Shown: piece after piece, positions 12,901-25,400 of the stretch
Numbering within the stretch: the stretch's first letter is position 1
How the letters are laid out: each line of letters begins with the position of its first letter
Assembly: GCA_963969395.1 (NCBI GenBank)
Contig: OZ017798.1
Span: forward strand, 15,616,173-15,680,172
From: Pseudoscleropodium purum
Lineage: Eukaryota > Streptophyta > Bryopsida > Hypnales > Brachytheciaceae
Length of the DNA: 64,000 bases
Direction: 5' to 3'
Program-made: the position numbers and the translations under genes
The notes under the pieces: generated by a model
Seen by the model: the letters and a program-made list of their open reading frames with translations, nothing else
Told to the model about the DNA's origin: nothing
Databases searched by the model: none

Positions 12901-14160
12901 GAAGTTGTGGAGCAAGTCGCTCGCACGGCTCCTTACCTTGCAGTACTTGCCATTCTTTACGCAGCTCAAGCTATCCTTTCAGGTATGTTTGTATGCTGAA
13001 AAGATGCTGTCGGGCCACGAAAATGTTGATGTCCTCATGTATAAAATTGTGATGTTTGGGAGGTTTCTTGGGCTGTGGAGAGACCGGTTTGGGTAGAAGA
13101 GCCGAAGGTATTGAATTTCAGATTTACTGAATTGTTATCACTGTTTATAGAAAACTTATCATCATGTACAGATTTATCATGCAAATTTTAATGGGTGGTT
13201 GTGGACCACTAAGTTATAAGAGATTAGGTTACAGGTTCAGATTGTTCTCTTTTATTTCTTTGAAAAGGTTGTATTGTTTCATTTGCTTTGTTTTTTCAGA
13301 AGTTGTGATGTTACAGGCAACGAATTGATCAGGTATGATTCAATGAATGTGCAGGTGTGGTTCGAGGTATTGGATGGCAACGAGCGGGTGCCTTCGCCAA
13401 TTTGGGAGCGTACTACGGCGTTGGATTACCAGTTGCTCTCGTTTCTGTATTTGTGTTCCATTTTGATGGAAGGGTAATTTCAAAACCCTACCAGAACCAA
13501 TTCTGTCTCTAGTTCGATATCGGATGATGCAATTTTGACAGTTTTGTGATCTTAAGCACCTGCTTGCCAACTATCTGGGCAAATATGTTAACAGGAGTTC
13601 TACAGAGTTTTGACAAGATTATGGGATGCTGACACTGGATCATGTTGGCACACAATTCCAGGGATTGTGGCTGGGTATGGGTTTTGGTCTTGCTACTCAA
13701 ACGATAGCCCTCATCTGCATCATTCTGTGCACAAACTGGGATAATGTGGTACGTGTACAACTTAACCTCCATTCCCATTAGAAAATTATCACTTGTAAAA
13801 AGCGTTATAATAATAGGGAAAGAGGGGCAATTTTTTTGATATTTGTGACATTTGTGATTGCAGGCACAGCAAGCCTTGCTGAGATCACTCTCGTTCAGTT
13901 CAAGGCTTCCAACCGCAGCAACATCACCTTTAGCAAAGGTTTGTTTCTTCAACTCCGTCCTGCATCATATAACAGCTTAGAATTCTAGGTTGATTGGAAT
14001 TCAAAGTGCACAACAATTTTTTTGTTGATTCCTGATTCACTTTCACAGAAGGATCCAATTCTCACATCATTTTTGTGCTTATTTTGGGTTGTCTTTGCAG
14101 CCTCTTCTGAAGGAAAGGCATTCACCTGAAGACCTTCAGAAACTCTCACCTGAAACATAA
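9971..14160 (+). CDS. MATE (DTX) efflux transporter, 8 exons
   Basis: A multidrug and toxic compound extrusion antiporter, expected in the plasma membrane or tonoplast and exporting organic compounds in exchange for H+ or Na+. Joining 9971-10866, 11437-11523, 12255-12311, 12744-12982, 13355-13473, 13662-13748, 13864-13938 and 14101-14160 gives 1620 nt (539 residues plus stop) with canonical GT..AG borders and matching phases. Exon 1 carries a soluble N-terminus of about 55 residues, then the first MatE half with METLCGQAYGAKQYE, typical of plant DTX proteins. Exon 2 supplies CLEQWSYEVLTLLAGLLPN, exon 4 VRVSNELGAGKP, exon 5 GIGWQRAGAFANLGAYYGVG and exon 6 CTNWDN. All are family landmarks in the right order. 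Length and helix number (12) are normal. It is closest by eye to the DTX10-16 group. The substrate is not predictable. Upstream lie two tandem repeat arrays, and intron 3 holds an antisense helicase-like fragment. Confidence 0.93.
12387..12661 (-). pseudogene. helicase fragment resembling giant-virus D6/D11-type proteins
   Basis: On the minus strand, inside MATE intron 3, a frame stays open for about 90 codons. It carries HVITDEFHSM (a DExH Walker B box) and, 38 residues on, VLLLSATPMIDRAEEL (motif III). Order and spacing fit a superfamily 2 helicase. The SATPM followed by an acidic pair, and the RRLSYISRNS just before it, resemble the D6/D11-like SNF2-type helicases of nucleocytoplasmic large DNA viruses more than any plant helicase I can recall. 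The P-loop half and the C-terminal domain are absent, and the frame ends at TAA 12387-12389. It is therefore a fragment, most likely an inserted relic. A degraded host helicase is the alternative. Confidence 0.5.
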
Positions 14161-14334
14161 ATTAGATCAGCTTCTGCAATATTTTGAAGAAGGGTCGTTA
14201 TGAAGACTATTTATTTGGGTCACCAAAAGATGACGTGGTATGTGCAACTAGGTAGTCTATTATGCAGTTAAGGACAGGTCCACTTTGATGGATTTATCAT
14301 GATTGTAATTGGCAACTGTATATAAACTTTTATA
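14161..14334 (+). other. MATE 3' flank
   Basis: Presumed 3' untranslated region. An AATATTTT stretch near 14180 and TATATAAA near 14320 could serve as weak near-upstream polyadenylation elements, but no canonical AATAAA was seen. Confidence 0.35.
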
Positions 14335-15531
14335 CTCCCTTATTCCCCCTCCATCCCCGAATAAGTGTCTGAATAGGAACTCATGTTTTATAAGGTTGTT
14401 TTGAGTAAAGTCATATGAAGACTCTCTTGTGTTCAAGTTTATTGGATAGGAAGGACCTCTATTGCCTCAAGGTCCAAAATTGACTTCAGCTTGTAGTCCA
14501 AGTACAAAGTTCCACTCATTTCATTGATTTCATAGTAGCAAAGAACTCTCTACTTTTTATAGGTAAGCACAAAATCTTCATTAACCAAAAAATGTCATAT
14601 CTAGATTCTTGTTTAGAATGAAAACATTGCTTTCGAGAATAAACAAGATCTAAAAATTAAAACGATGTGTCAATTTATTGTCTACCTATTGTTAGCTTTT
14701 AGAAAATTCATAACTTATTCTAATGTTGTCCAAATTTAATGCATCATAATTTGTGTTGAAATCCCTATTTATTTACCAATTCATCCCTATAGAAACAATT
14801 TGCAGCATTTAAAAGTGTACTTCCCATCATATACGTTTAGTACATTGGTTTTGTAGCATCTTGTTGAAATTCCTAACGCTTAAGAGTAGTGTTTTCCTTT
14901 TGCACTATAGCAATGCACCATGCAAGAAAAGGAGGATGATCCCTCCAAATTTAAACCATTGTGACAATGCCACGACACTAGAGTTTGACACCATGGTGCC
15001 AAAAAAAAAAAATGCTTAAGAGTTCCTTCTCTTTTTGTTCTATGCCATTTGCTTTCTTTTGTCTTAGTAGTTGTCTAGATCAATTACGTGGGAATGGAAG
15101 TTTCATTACAATGCTTATTATAATGTTCATGTTTCAAATTTGTTCCAATATTTCTACATGTTTTAAGAATAATGAGGTTGTTATACCATTAATTTATAGA
15201 GGGTCACGAATTAGAATTAAAGAGGATTACAAACAAGCCACCTTTTGTTTAAGATATAGAGTACTTTTTTTTGTGTAAAAACAAATATTTACGACCAAAA
15301 TTCTATACACTACACATATTAAAGCATTTTAAATGATAATTTCTAGATAGAGACCCTCATATCATACCTAATATCTAATATTGTTTACAATGAATACATG
15401 CAATGTTCTTCATTGATCTAGACAATATAAAATTTGGACTATTCTAAGTCTATATTTTTGACAATATGATCAATAGAATATATATCAAATGTTTTCACTA
15501 ACACTAGATGTTTATTTGGGGATGTAGGAAG
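14335..15531. mobile_element. possible Tc1/mariner-type element
   Basis: After a TA, the left end reads CTCCCTTATTCCCCCTCCAT and then CCCCGAATAAGTGTCT. The right end, reverse-complemented, reads CTTCCTACATCCCCAAATAA and is again bordered by TA. Ends of the CTCCCTCC-type followed by CCCAAAT, with TA duplications, are typical of Stowaway and related mariner elements. The interior is AT-rich with no recognisable transposase; 14985-15278 is a low-complexity frame. The arms are short and imperfect, so this is tentative. A similar single end occurs at 39485. Confidence 0.35.
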
Positions 15532-16235
15532 TATGTTGCACTACCATATTATTTTAGAATGACAATAGCTAAAATTTTGGATGCTTCATAATAATTTTGT
15601 TAGAAAAATTATAAAAATGCCTACAAATGTAGAATCAATTCACCAAAAATATACACTTTTGAAGAAATCTTGCAATAAAGAAATTCAAAATTCAAAAATG
15701 ATTTCTAAAGAAATAAAATATCATCAATTATACTCAATATTATAGAGATATTCTTAATTTAAATTCTAGGCTTTTGTTGGATGTTTCCTTGGACCTCTTA
15801 TAAATTAGTGTATTTAATAATCAAACCAGTACATTCTTCTATTCAAACTAATTGAACCTTTATAGTTCCAATTTTAATCAATTTAAAAAATTCAAGGTAT
15901 ATAATAAGAAATATGGAGGTTGGTACTTGATCTTGAACAATCCATTCAACTTTGAAAGTCAAAAGAGAAATGTAGTCTAGATTTTATCTATTTCCCAAAA
16001 CCCAGGACTAAGTATAGGGGTCCTAAAATCAAAGGGAATGGTCAAATAGTCTAATGTTTCGCAGCTAGAAGTCACTTGTAAGTTAAATTGTTATGGGATT
16101 TACTCAACAATTTTACTATAGAAATCAATTGTAAAACACTCTTATATCCCAAGGATGAATTTGGCAGCCTGTCCGTTAAATAATGCTAAGGACGCATGAG
16201 TGCTGTCCCGGTCCTGCCTAGTATTCTAGGGGTAT
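15532..16235. other. AT-rich intergenic DNA
   Basis: I see no gene, RNA or ordered repeat here. Confidence 0.6.
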
Positions 16236-17130
16236 TTTCAAGACAATTTGGCAGGTTTATAAGAGCAATTTGTCATGCATGATCTAGACTTTTAAATGCA
16301 ACAATTTACATATACACATTAATAATATATATATTCATTAATTATCGTGAGGCTTTTTACCAAGACAATTTGTCCAGTCACTACTTAACTAGCCAAATTA
16401 CTAAGTTAAATGAGTATCACAAAGTCCCAATCCTCTACAACAAATTGTCTCTATCTAATGCAATGGGAATGAGTGTGTGATGCAATACAATTTACAACAT
16501 CAACAACAACAAGTCAATTTATCCAACACACCATCCATATAACCACAACATTTTGATAATCACAACTACTCTTGCGTTTTGACCTAACTATCAACAAAAA
16601 CTATTTGTCACACAATATACCCCATCCGTTACTCAATCAATTTGTTCTACCACATATTTATTACTTCTACTAATTCCAGGCACAATACTCTTTTTCAATA
16701 ATTAAATTGATAAGAACAATTTGCCTATACACTGTCTGCAGTGAAATCTGAATACTACAGCAATTTGTCTCTAACACAAGCCCACTGTGACCATACTATA
16801 TTCAACAACATCAACTGGCCCAAGACAAATTGTCAATTTTAGAGACCCAGTTGTTAACCACTCTAACAACCATGAGTTCAAACAATTTGCTTCTATTCTA
16901 CCAACTGTATTATTATTTCAGAAATTCAATCATAAAATAGATTAATTTAATTCTATTTTGGACAACTAGTCTATCCACACATAACTCCTGATTCAATCAC
17001 ACAACACATATTCCGGACAATTTGACTTCATACATCACCAGCATAAAAATAAGTCAAATTGTCATACCTGGATCCGTTCTTCCAGCATCCCAATTCTTTA
17101 ATCTCCCGATTTTACACACATCAATTTAAA

Positions 17131-17151
17131 TTATATATATATATATATATC
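17131..17151. repeat. AT dinucleotide microsatellite
   Basis: An uninterrupted run of TA units within the palindrome-rich segment. Confidence 0.85.
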
Positions 17152-17989
17152 ATACACCGCTTGACAAATTCACTGTTGAAACTCTTTAGACAATTTGTCT
17201 CTAATTACTTTTAATTCTTTGAAACTGGTTCTAATTATTTATTATGATTACAGTTATGACTTGTCAATTTGTCTTCTCACAGCCATATACTAAAACTTTG
17301 ATACACCACTTTTCTACATAATTCATAAAACTATAGTAGTCCAGACAATCACAAAGATTATAAATAAACTTAATAAGGCAATTGGTCAAAAGGACAAATT
17401 AAAATATATCAGGAACTTATCTGAAATTAGTTGACCTGCATCACTGGTTCCGGCAAATTGTCTTTACATGCACGCCGACTCCACAGCATCCGCGTTATCA
17501 ACTAATTGACAAATCATCTGCTCCGTTTGATTCACGACAGTCCCAAAGACAAATTGTCTTCTAATCCCAATAAATTGTTATTTATTCACTCACAGTAATA
17601 CATGGACAATTTGACTTCATACATTCATGATACAACACTAAACCAGTCAAATTGTCTAAACATGGATCCACCATTATACAATTCCCACAAATCCATACAA
17701 ACACAACTTAACAGAACACACTTATTCACAGACAATTTGTCTCATAATTCCCTCAAACAACCACGAATTCATCACCATAAATCTGCATACAACTTACACC
17801 AAGAAATCAAACGCACACTGAATACAAACCCCACGATTCATACCAGTCACAGAATCAGTTCAATATTTGACAAATTGTTAAGTATTGCTGTGTACTTACT
17901 GAAGCAAAACATACAAATTGTCAATTTTATAATTTTACACATCCAAGACAATTCCACCAAACATACAATCCAACACAAACAAATGCAGA

Positions 17990-18106
17990 GATCCAATCAC
18001 TGGATACTCAAGACAATTTGTTAAATTGATTTATAGTTCAGAGGATCCAATCACTGGATCTTGACTGCAATTGATAAATTGCCCGATTTAGTCCAATCAC
18101 TGGATC
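17990..18106 (+). repeat. three copies of GATCCAATCACTGGATC
   Basis: Copies start at about 17990, 18044 and 18091, the first and last missing one edge base. Each is itself an inverted repeat, GATCCA and TGGATC around ATCAC, and each is followed within about 25 bp by an AATTTG-type word of the surrounding segment. This suggests a small local tandem duplication of about 50 bp. Confidence 0.7.
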
Positions 18107-18440
18107 TAAATTCAAAGCTTATAGACAAATTGTTTACAAGAAATATTATATTATTATGAAGTTCCAAAGTACATGAAAAACGAGACAATTTACAAAAGCT
18201 ATTTGATAACCGAGAAAGTGAGAGAGACAAAAAATGACAAATTGCCTGCCTAAATGCAAAACTAAAGACAACCATTCAAACCCGAAGTAGAGTCAACTTG
18301 TCTTTTACCATCTCAAAGCTTTTATGTTTCTTTCTTTCTACATCCTTTCTAATCTAGCAATTTGTCTACATTTCTACTCTATTGTGTGAATTCTTTGTCA
18401 ATTTGTCTCTATTCACACTATTCACAGCAAATTGTCCAAA

Positions 18441-19420
18441 ATCGAAAAATTCACAAGACTACAAGAAACAAGATGAATTTATACCTTTAGATTAGTTGCA
18501 ACTAGTTGATAAATTTAAATGTATATTCAATTTCATAATTTTTGTAAAATATTGGAGTCTTCTATAATCCGTTTTGTAATTGATAGAAGAAAGCAAATGA
18601 CATAGAACAAGAGGAGAAGCAATTCTACAATATATAAGGTTGATTTTGTCATAATTGATTAAAAATGAGGATGATGAATATTTATAATCTTTAAAAATAA
18701 TCCACTCAAACATTAAAGAATCCCTCATAGAAAAGGAAATGTAGATTTGGAGCCTTCTAGAGAAATCAAATTATGGCTTTTTTGAATCTAGGTGAAAAAT
18801 CTTTACTTTTGTGAGTTCTTTTTCTCCATTCTAACATGATCTAATTTGGAACTTTGCACAAATATCATAAAGCACCTAATAATGACACTAGTCACATTGT
18901 TGAGAAATAGACAATATTTGCATTTTCAACATATTTAAATGTGTTTCATCCATTTCTTATAACTTCCATAGTAAGTTCTTGAAGACATTCATAATTCACT
19001 TGGTGGAAGACATGACCCTTAGAAATTATGCAAAGTGGTCCACTTGTCAAAACATATGAAAAATTGTTCATGTAGCTTGGTTCTAATAGGCTCTATTTCT
19101 ATCATCCAAGTCCAAATCTAAAATTAAGTTGGTGATGCAATTTTATTTTTATGGCCTATAAATTTTTAGTTGAAAGAAGGCTTGATGTCAAAGAAAGTTC
19201 CATGTAGAAAACAATCAACTAAGGTCTCCAAATGAGAATCTTGGATTTGTGATGCACTTCCAATGACCACATTTTCCAATTCTAATTCTAAATAATCATT
19301 CAAAAGTTATTAAATTTGTCTTACCATTTGTCAAGATGCATTGATGATGCCCTATTAAATAAACAAGAGGTTCAAATTGAAAATTTGAAGATACTAGAAA
19401 GATGATGGGCTATGGAAGAA
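18441..19420. other. AT-rich intergenic DNA
   Basis: Nothing recognised. The minus-strand frame at 18492-18728 is low complexity without a domain. Confidence 0.6.
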
Positions 19421-19650
19421 GGGCTACTATTATGTGAACTTAGGAGCGTGAGTTTGTAAGCTTAGAAGACAATACACCTATATTAATATATTATAGGTGT
19501 GTATATTATAAACCATGCATGATTTTAATGTAACTATCTTATAGATACCTATATTATAGGTGTTTATATTATAAGCACCTTCAATGGTTGTAGGATATCT
19601 ACTTATACATATGTTCAAAACTCACATGCTTATAGACTAGCATTGTTGCT
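19421..19650. mobile_element. MITE family 1, copy A (about 230 bp)
   Basis: Begins GGGCTACTATTATGTGAACT and ends with CTCACATGCTTATAGACTAG followed by CATTGTTGCT, an imperfect inverted repeat. The body is rich in TATTATAGGTGT words. It aligns end to end with 43007-43250, and a third right end lies at 52524-52555. There is no coding capacity. The superfamily is not determined. Confidence 0.6.
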
Positions 19651-20529
19651 ATGGAAGCAATAATTCTTTTTTATTTTTGAATTAGTAGAGCAATAAGCAC
19701 CTTGGGAAGGTGGTAGGTTATATATATAACAATCATTCAATTTCTACATTCATTTATTGCTTTCATCATTACATTGACTATGATTAGTAAACTTCATTCA
19801 AAATTTGGTGAACAATATATTTATCTAAGATATTTTTGACAATTTCATGCACTTATTTCTAGTTTTTTATAATGTAAGGGGAGCCAATATTGAACACAAG
19901 TAAGAAACTCATGAAAATTGCCTACAATTGGAACACTACATGAAACTGTTGATGTTCCCATTTATTGAAAGTAAATGAGGCAAGGAATGCTGGTAGAACA
20001 TGAGACAACTTAAGGGAGCATGTTAGTATGGAGTAAATTGCAGAATATAGACTAAAATAGTTGAACATAAGTTGTAGAATTTTTATATATTATTATTTTA
20101 GAAAGTGTAAAAATCCATCTTTGAAAACTTGCTACATTGTCAAATATTCCCTCAAAATTTTGCTTTACTAGTTTTGAATAATAAATTGCTCAAAAGAAAA
20201 TCTAATCAACTTCCAATTGATATTTTATTTGGTAGGTTGGAAGTTCCCAAACTATGGGAACTATCCTACACAAGGCCGAAGTAGCTTGCTAACATGGCAA
20301 TATGACTACCACGTCCAAAAAAAATAATTTTTTTTTCAATTTTTTTCTGCATTTCAAGATTAAATTTTTTTGTCAAAAACAACCATTCACCAAAAACTGC
20401 AGGGAGGGAGTTTGCGATGTAGTTGCTTGGAACAGCCCTCCAAAGGGCCCAAAAATCCTCTAATGCAAAAACTATTCGCAAAGGATTTACCTTCAACTTT
20501 TTTTTAACTTTGTAAAGACACAAAACCTA
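19651..20529. other. AT-rich intergenic DNA
   Basis: The minus-strand frame 20266-20523 (85 codons) is the most protein-like one here, with an internal stretch NPLRIVFALEDFWALWRAV, but I do not recognise it and there is no splice or start support. I see nothing else. Confidence 0.4.
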
Positions 20530-20770
20530 TGATCATGCAATCAAACTTCATATTCCTTTACAATAGATGCTCTATTTTAATTCTATATGTGAATTAAGAA
20601 ATTAGTTTTATTATTCTCAAATAAAATCACATGTCTTTCAAATGTCATTTATATTTTATTCATAGTGATTTGATATTAATGTAAATTTTGAAAGGAAAAG
20701 TGAAGAAAATTCATATTAAATAGATATTAGGATCACAAAATCTGAAAATTTTACCTTAGGTATACATTAT
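20530..20770 (+). repeat. solo arm of the 5.9-kb inverted-repeat family
   Basis: Aligns in the same orientation with the left arm at 5925-6160. A TATGTGAATTAAGAAATTAG block is followed by ACATGTC, then GTGAAGAAAATTCATAT. Identity is lower than between the two arms at 5.9 and 7.2 kb. No matching opposite arm is visible nearby. Confidence 0.45.
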
Positions 20771-21774
20771 AGTGAATAATATTATAACATAAAAGAAGAT
20801 TTTTTTTCATTTAATAATTTGAAAACAACAAGTTATGGATAAAGACCCTAAATTAGATTGTAAGTACATATATCTAACTTTACAAAATATTGAAAATTCA
20901 AAACTGGAAAAAAACAAAAACTATATTTAATTTACTTCATTTCATTAGGTAGGTGCAAATAAATAAAAGATCATTTTTCTTGGCTAAAATGGAGATCTAA
21001 AGTAAAAAGTATTAGATGCCAAAATACTCTGAAAAAACATCTTTTGTGATTGATTCTTTTAGCATCTTCTTATATAGAGAAGTCAATAACACTCAAAGGT
21101 GGATTTCCATATAGAGTTCAAATCGGAAAATAAATCTCAAGTTTTTTAAATCATAATTGTTTTTGCTGACTTCCATGATGTTTACACTTCTATATGAGTA
21201 GCTTTGTCTTATTATCAAACTAAAAGAAACCAAAAACTTCAAGTTTAGTGTTACGAATTAGTTTTTCGGAAGCCAAAAGTTTGCATCCTTGGCTTCCCTG
21301 ACTTTCTATGAACTTCTTCGTATAATTTTTTTAGACAACTATTATGATCTTCTAACAGAAGTTGCACACTTCTATATAGAATTCCAAAATTATTTTGTCT
21401 TTTCTATAAAGTTTAGGTGATTCTAATACATAAAAATCTACCCATTTAAGTGAGGGGACTTCTACCTCCATACATTGGAAATACACTCAAGGAAGTCTTG
21501 AAAAAAAAAGAATTTAATGAAAAAACAAAGTTCTTCTAGTATTCGTTTGAAATCATTTTAAGTCACTTTTTATCTCTTACTATCTTATGTGATTCACTTA
21601 TTGGTGGAAGTTACTAGGGAGTCCACCATGGTTTCTCCTTTTACTAGTAATTACTTTAAAAACTATACTAAAATTAAAAAAGAGTATTTGACAATAGTTT
21701 GGTGTTTTTCTTAGTGGATAAAATTGAAGAATTACTACAAAATCACTAGAAGAAAATAAAGTGTTTTGTGACTA
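20771..21774. other. AT-rich intergenic DNA
   Basis: Nothing recognised. Confidence 0.6.
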
Positions 21775-22484
21775 CAAGAAGCAACTAGTTTTTGAATTGC
21801 ATCAAAGTTTTGCAACTAGTAATATCCTAGAGGCCCCTAGTCGTTGTGATAAGTTGTTTTCTAGTTGTATCATAGTTACAAGGCGAAACAAATTGTTTCT
21901 CATTCACTAGCTTACTTAGAACTTCATAGATGCACCTAATTACATGGTTTTCATTGTTGCTTGAGGTCAGTGACTAAATTGTAACTTATTTGTCACTTTA
22001 TTGCGATTCTAATGCAGTTGATTTGTGACTTCATTTCAACTTGCCTTCAACTACTTCACAATTGCTTTAAGTATGTGTGCGACTTTGAGGCAACAGAGCT
22101 ATAAGCAATTTGTGACTCATTTACAACATGTTTGCTATTTCTTACTAATTGGTCTATATCTAAGTTATGACTTCTTTGCAACTTTGGTGATTACTATATG
22201 GGTCCTATGCAACTTCTTTGTGACTCTTGTCAATCATGTATACAACTTGTTTGCAACTACATTAAAACTTATTTGTGACTTATATGGATCATGTGTGCAA
22301 CTTGTTCACAACTGCATTACAATTCCTATGCATTTTGATGATTCATCTATACAACTTATTTACAATTTATAGCCAACTGCATACAAAAGTCTTGCAACTC
22401 ATTTGCAACTAATGGTCAACTATTATACAATTGGTTTGCAACTCAAACCCAAGTCTTGGCCAACTCATATGCAATTGATTTGTG
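21775..22484 (+). repeat. segment saturated with TTGCAACT / TTGTGACT words
   Basis: About 25 copies of TTGCAACT, TTGTGACT and one-base variants (TACAACTT, CCAACT) occur in 700 bp, nearly all on one strand, spaced 10-40 bp apart with unrelated spacers. The 115-codon frame at 22025-22372 is produced by these words and shows no protein family. The architecture resembles the 16.2-18.4 kb segment but with a different, non-palindromic word. It might be a very old tandem repeat of which only a core survives. Confidence 0.6.
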
Positions 22485-25400
22485 ACTCATAATTTCCTAT
22501 ATAGCATGTCATATACAAATATGACATAGTTGCATAATACATCATATTTGACAACTATATCACATAGCTTCAAAGGCCATTAAATGTGATTGTAGAGAGT
22601 TTTGAAGACAAGATATTTATACAAGTGGAGTTGTAGGAGATATAACAAGCAATATGGGATATGTAAAACGAAATTTTGTATTAAAATAAAATTTCAAATT
22701 GCACTTAGGCATAGTAGACTGCATTTTTCTTTGAATTCTAAACTAAGAAAAGTTGATAAAACAAACAACCTTTCATCTCTAAAAATCCATTTGAGATTTC
22801 AAACCTTTGATAAAAAGTTATGAACAAATTTTCAAAGAAGGATTAAAAGGGATAGTTTCTTTGATATTTTTCTCACATTCTCTTTAAATTTCGTTCATCC
22901 TTGTTGTATATGGCGTACATGAAAATATGTTATAAAAAATGGTTTACTTGAAGTAAATTAAATGTTGATTGAATTATTTTTTTTATTGTCTCAATGTCTT
23001 TAGAAACATATGTTAATGGTAACACCAATTTGTTTTCATTGTAATTTTCTATTTTCTAGCATCTGCTACAATAGCCACTCAAAATCTATCCAAAATTTCA
23101 ATCCATCTTGTAGACATCTTGATGTCTCTACAAACAAATTATATTATGCCTTGGACATTCTATATTCAAGGCTTGATGTAAAAAAATATTATTTTCTTAT
23201 AGTGACACTTTTCAAGCCAAGCTATTCATATATTCTTTTTTGATGATAGAAAGAAGGAAGATTGGAAAGTAGTATTATATAAAGAAACTTGTGCTCAATG
23301 GAAATTTGTAGACACATCAAATGTGTTTGTTAGCACCATTTTTTGAGCTTCTAGTTTAATTGCTCCAAAGAATGTGCCTCATGTTCCTATTGTTCCATTT
23401 TTGGTTGGAGCCATAGAATTATCTGAAGCAATATCTTAGCACCTCCAAGATATTGAGACCTTTGCAATTCAAATACCATTTTGTTGTTCTAAAGTTTGAA
23501 ACTACCTTTGCATTATTTCAAGTTCAAAGAGACTTGACACGTAGATTTATGTAGTTTTATACCTTTCATGAAAGACAAAGGCAACTAGAAATGAAGTATT
23601 CCATGACAGGGCTATGCATAAATTTTATCATAAAGCATAGCAACCATTATTTGGTGGCTTTGAACTAGAATGAGCTTGATGGAGGGAAATGATACAACGA
23701 GGTTAGAAATTTGGTAGGTTGGAAATCAACTGTTGCACATGAAAAAAACTATATATTTTAAGTAAGTCCTTCCTATAGTTGGTGGATTTTAGCTATTATG
23801 AGGTAGGAATTATTGGATGATATCGAAGTGGGATGAGAAGCTTGGACAAGGTGGCAAAGTATCAAATTTACTAGGACGGATATTGGCCTTGAGGACTTGG
23901 TTGTTCGATTTGAGTTTAGAATTTCTTACATGTCTCTTACAGCTATGCCATATATGCTTCATATCCTAATCTCTTGTACATCATTTCCTCTAACTAACTA
24001 AGGCCAATTTAATTTTCCATTGACAACTAATCGTTTTCCAAACAATTAATTTCTTTGATATTTTACTAAGCAAGAGTCCTAATTAAGTTCTTTATTTCAA
24101 TAGATGAATGGCCTAAATTGTATCTCTACTATTTATTAAGTCCATCTTAAAATTTTGTATTGATCATTTGACTAAGTACTATAATTCATATATCTATAGA
24201 TTTATGTGTTTAAAAGTTTTGGTCCTTGTGATGTGTTCTATTTGTAAAGTTGCATGAATAAGGTGAATAAACCCCTTGAATGTAATACTAGGTATACTTG
24301 GTATAGGACTAACTAAATCAAGGACACCCAAGCCTAGGATTGATAATTGTAGTTGTGAGATATATTGTTAGGTACTTAAATTTCACACCAAACCTAAAGG
24401 ACTTGTCAAAATTGTTTAACCCTTAAAGGGCACAAAGACTAAAAAGTAGTCAATGGATGACGTCATTGTTCATTGTAGAAACAAAGAATGCACCTATTAG
24501 TTTAATAATTGGAGTAGTTTTGGTAACTACCTCAATCATAGGAAGCCACATCCTTTAAGGAATAAAATATGTAACGTCAATTTTTGTTTATTTGGTATAT
24601 TCTATTTTTTGTGACTTTTACACAACTTTAAATTGACTTATTTTTCACATTTGAGCATTCTAGCAATTTAGCCATTGCCAATTTTATTTTGGAGGAAATT
24701 GGCTAGTGAATACTTGATATTGCAAGAAATAAATTTGGTAAGTTTTATAGTTGAGACGATGGAAATAGTGATTGACGACGATAACATTTAGTAGTGTTTA
24801 TGTCCACTACCTTCTCTTCATGCACTCTATTCATCACATTATGGTAGTCTATTCTTAAAGCGACAATTTAAGAGTGGGTTACCTTTTTGAGAGAGCTAAA
24901 CTCTTTGAAACAAAATTTAGTATGTTTTAGTATAAGACAATGCCTTCCTCCTCGGGCATTGAGTGATGGAAAGGGTCGCCAAGGACGATGGAGCCTAACA
25001 AAGAGGCTCTTTCATCTTGCAATACCTACTGACTAGAAGCTTTGTCTGAAATAAACCACATGAAGAAAATTCAGACAAGACAAAGGATGAACTGAAACAA
25101 TTGGTATGAAAAATGCGTATTGTCTTGTTACGTGTGCAAAACCACACAATTAGGCATTACACCCTGATTATGGTACTAAACTTGTCCTAAAAATGAACAT
25201 GATATTTTCTTCCCGTGTGTTTACGTAGGAAGAAAAATGGAATTTATGTCTAACTGAAGTCATTTCATATTTTTTGGACCTTTGTGGAAATAGTTATGAA
25301 TTTTTGAAGTTGAAACCCGGTTTTCACTACAAGCAACCACCTCCTGAAACGTCCAGTGTTGGTACATTGATGAAAGCCAAATGTAGCATTGTGTTGTGAT

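Larger units (their letters stand above)
16236..18440. repeat. segment saturated with the palindrome GACAATTTGTC
   Basis: About 35 exact or near matches to the 11-mer GACAATTTGTC, or GACAAATTGTC on the other strand, lie at irregular steps averaging about 64 bp. Exact copies start at 16364, 16824, 17189, 17548 and 17731. Near copies include 16266, 16762, 17258, 17450, 17870, 18010, 18122, 18357, 18391 and 18426. The spacers are unrelated, so this is neither a tandem satellite nor a CRISPR array. The 140-codon frame at 17602-18024 is a by-product. A cluster of sites for a dimeric DNA-binding protein is one possibility. The word stops abruptly at about 18440. Confidence 0.7.

Noticed and set aside
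17602..18024. 140-codon plus-strand frame
   Set aside because: It lies in the palindrome-saturated segment, is of low complexity (Asn, His, Ile, Thr) and has no domain.
16236..18440. CRISPR-like array of repeats and unique spacers
   Set aside because: The repeat is only 11 bp, variable and irregularly spaced (about 25-130 bp), and the DNA is eukaryotic with spliceosomal introns. There is no cas gene.
22025..22372. 115-codon plus-strand frame
   Set aside because: It is created by the repeated TTGCAACT/TTGTGACT words.
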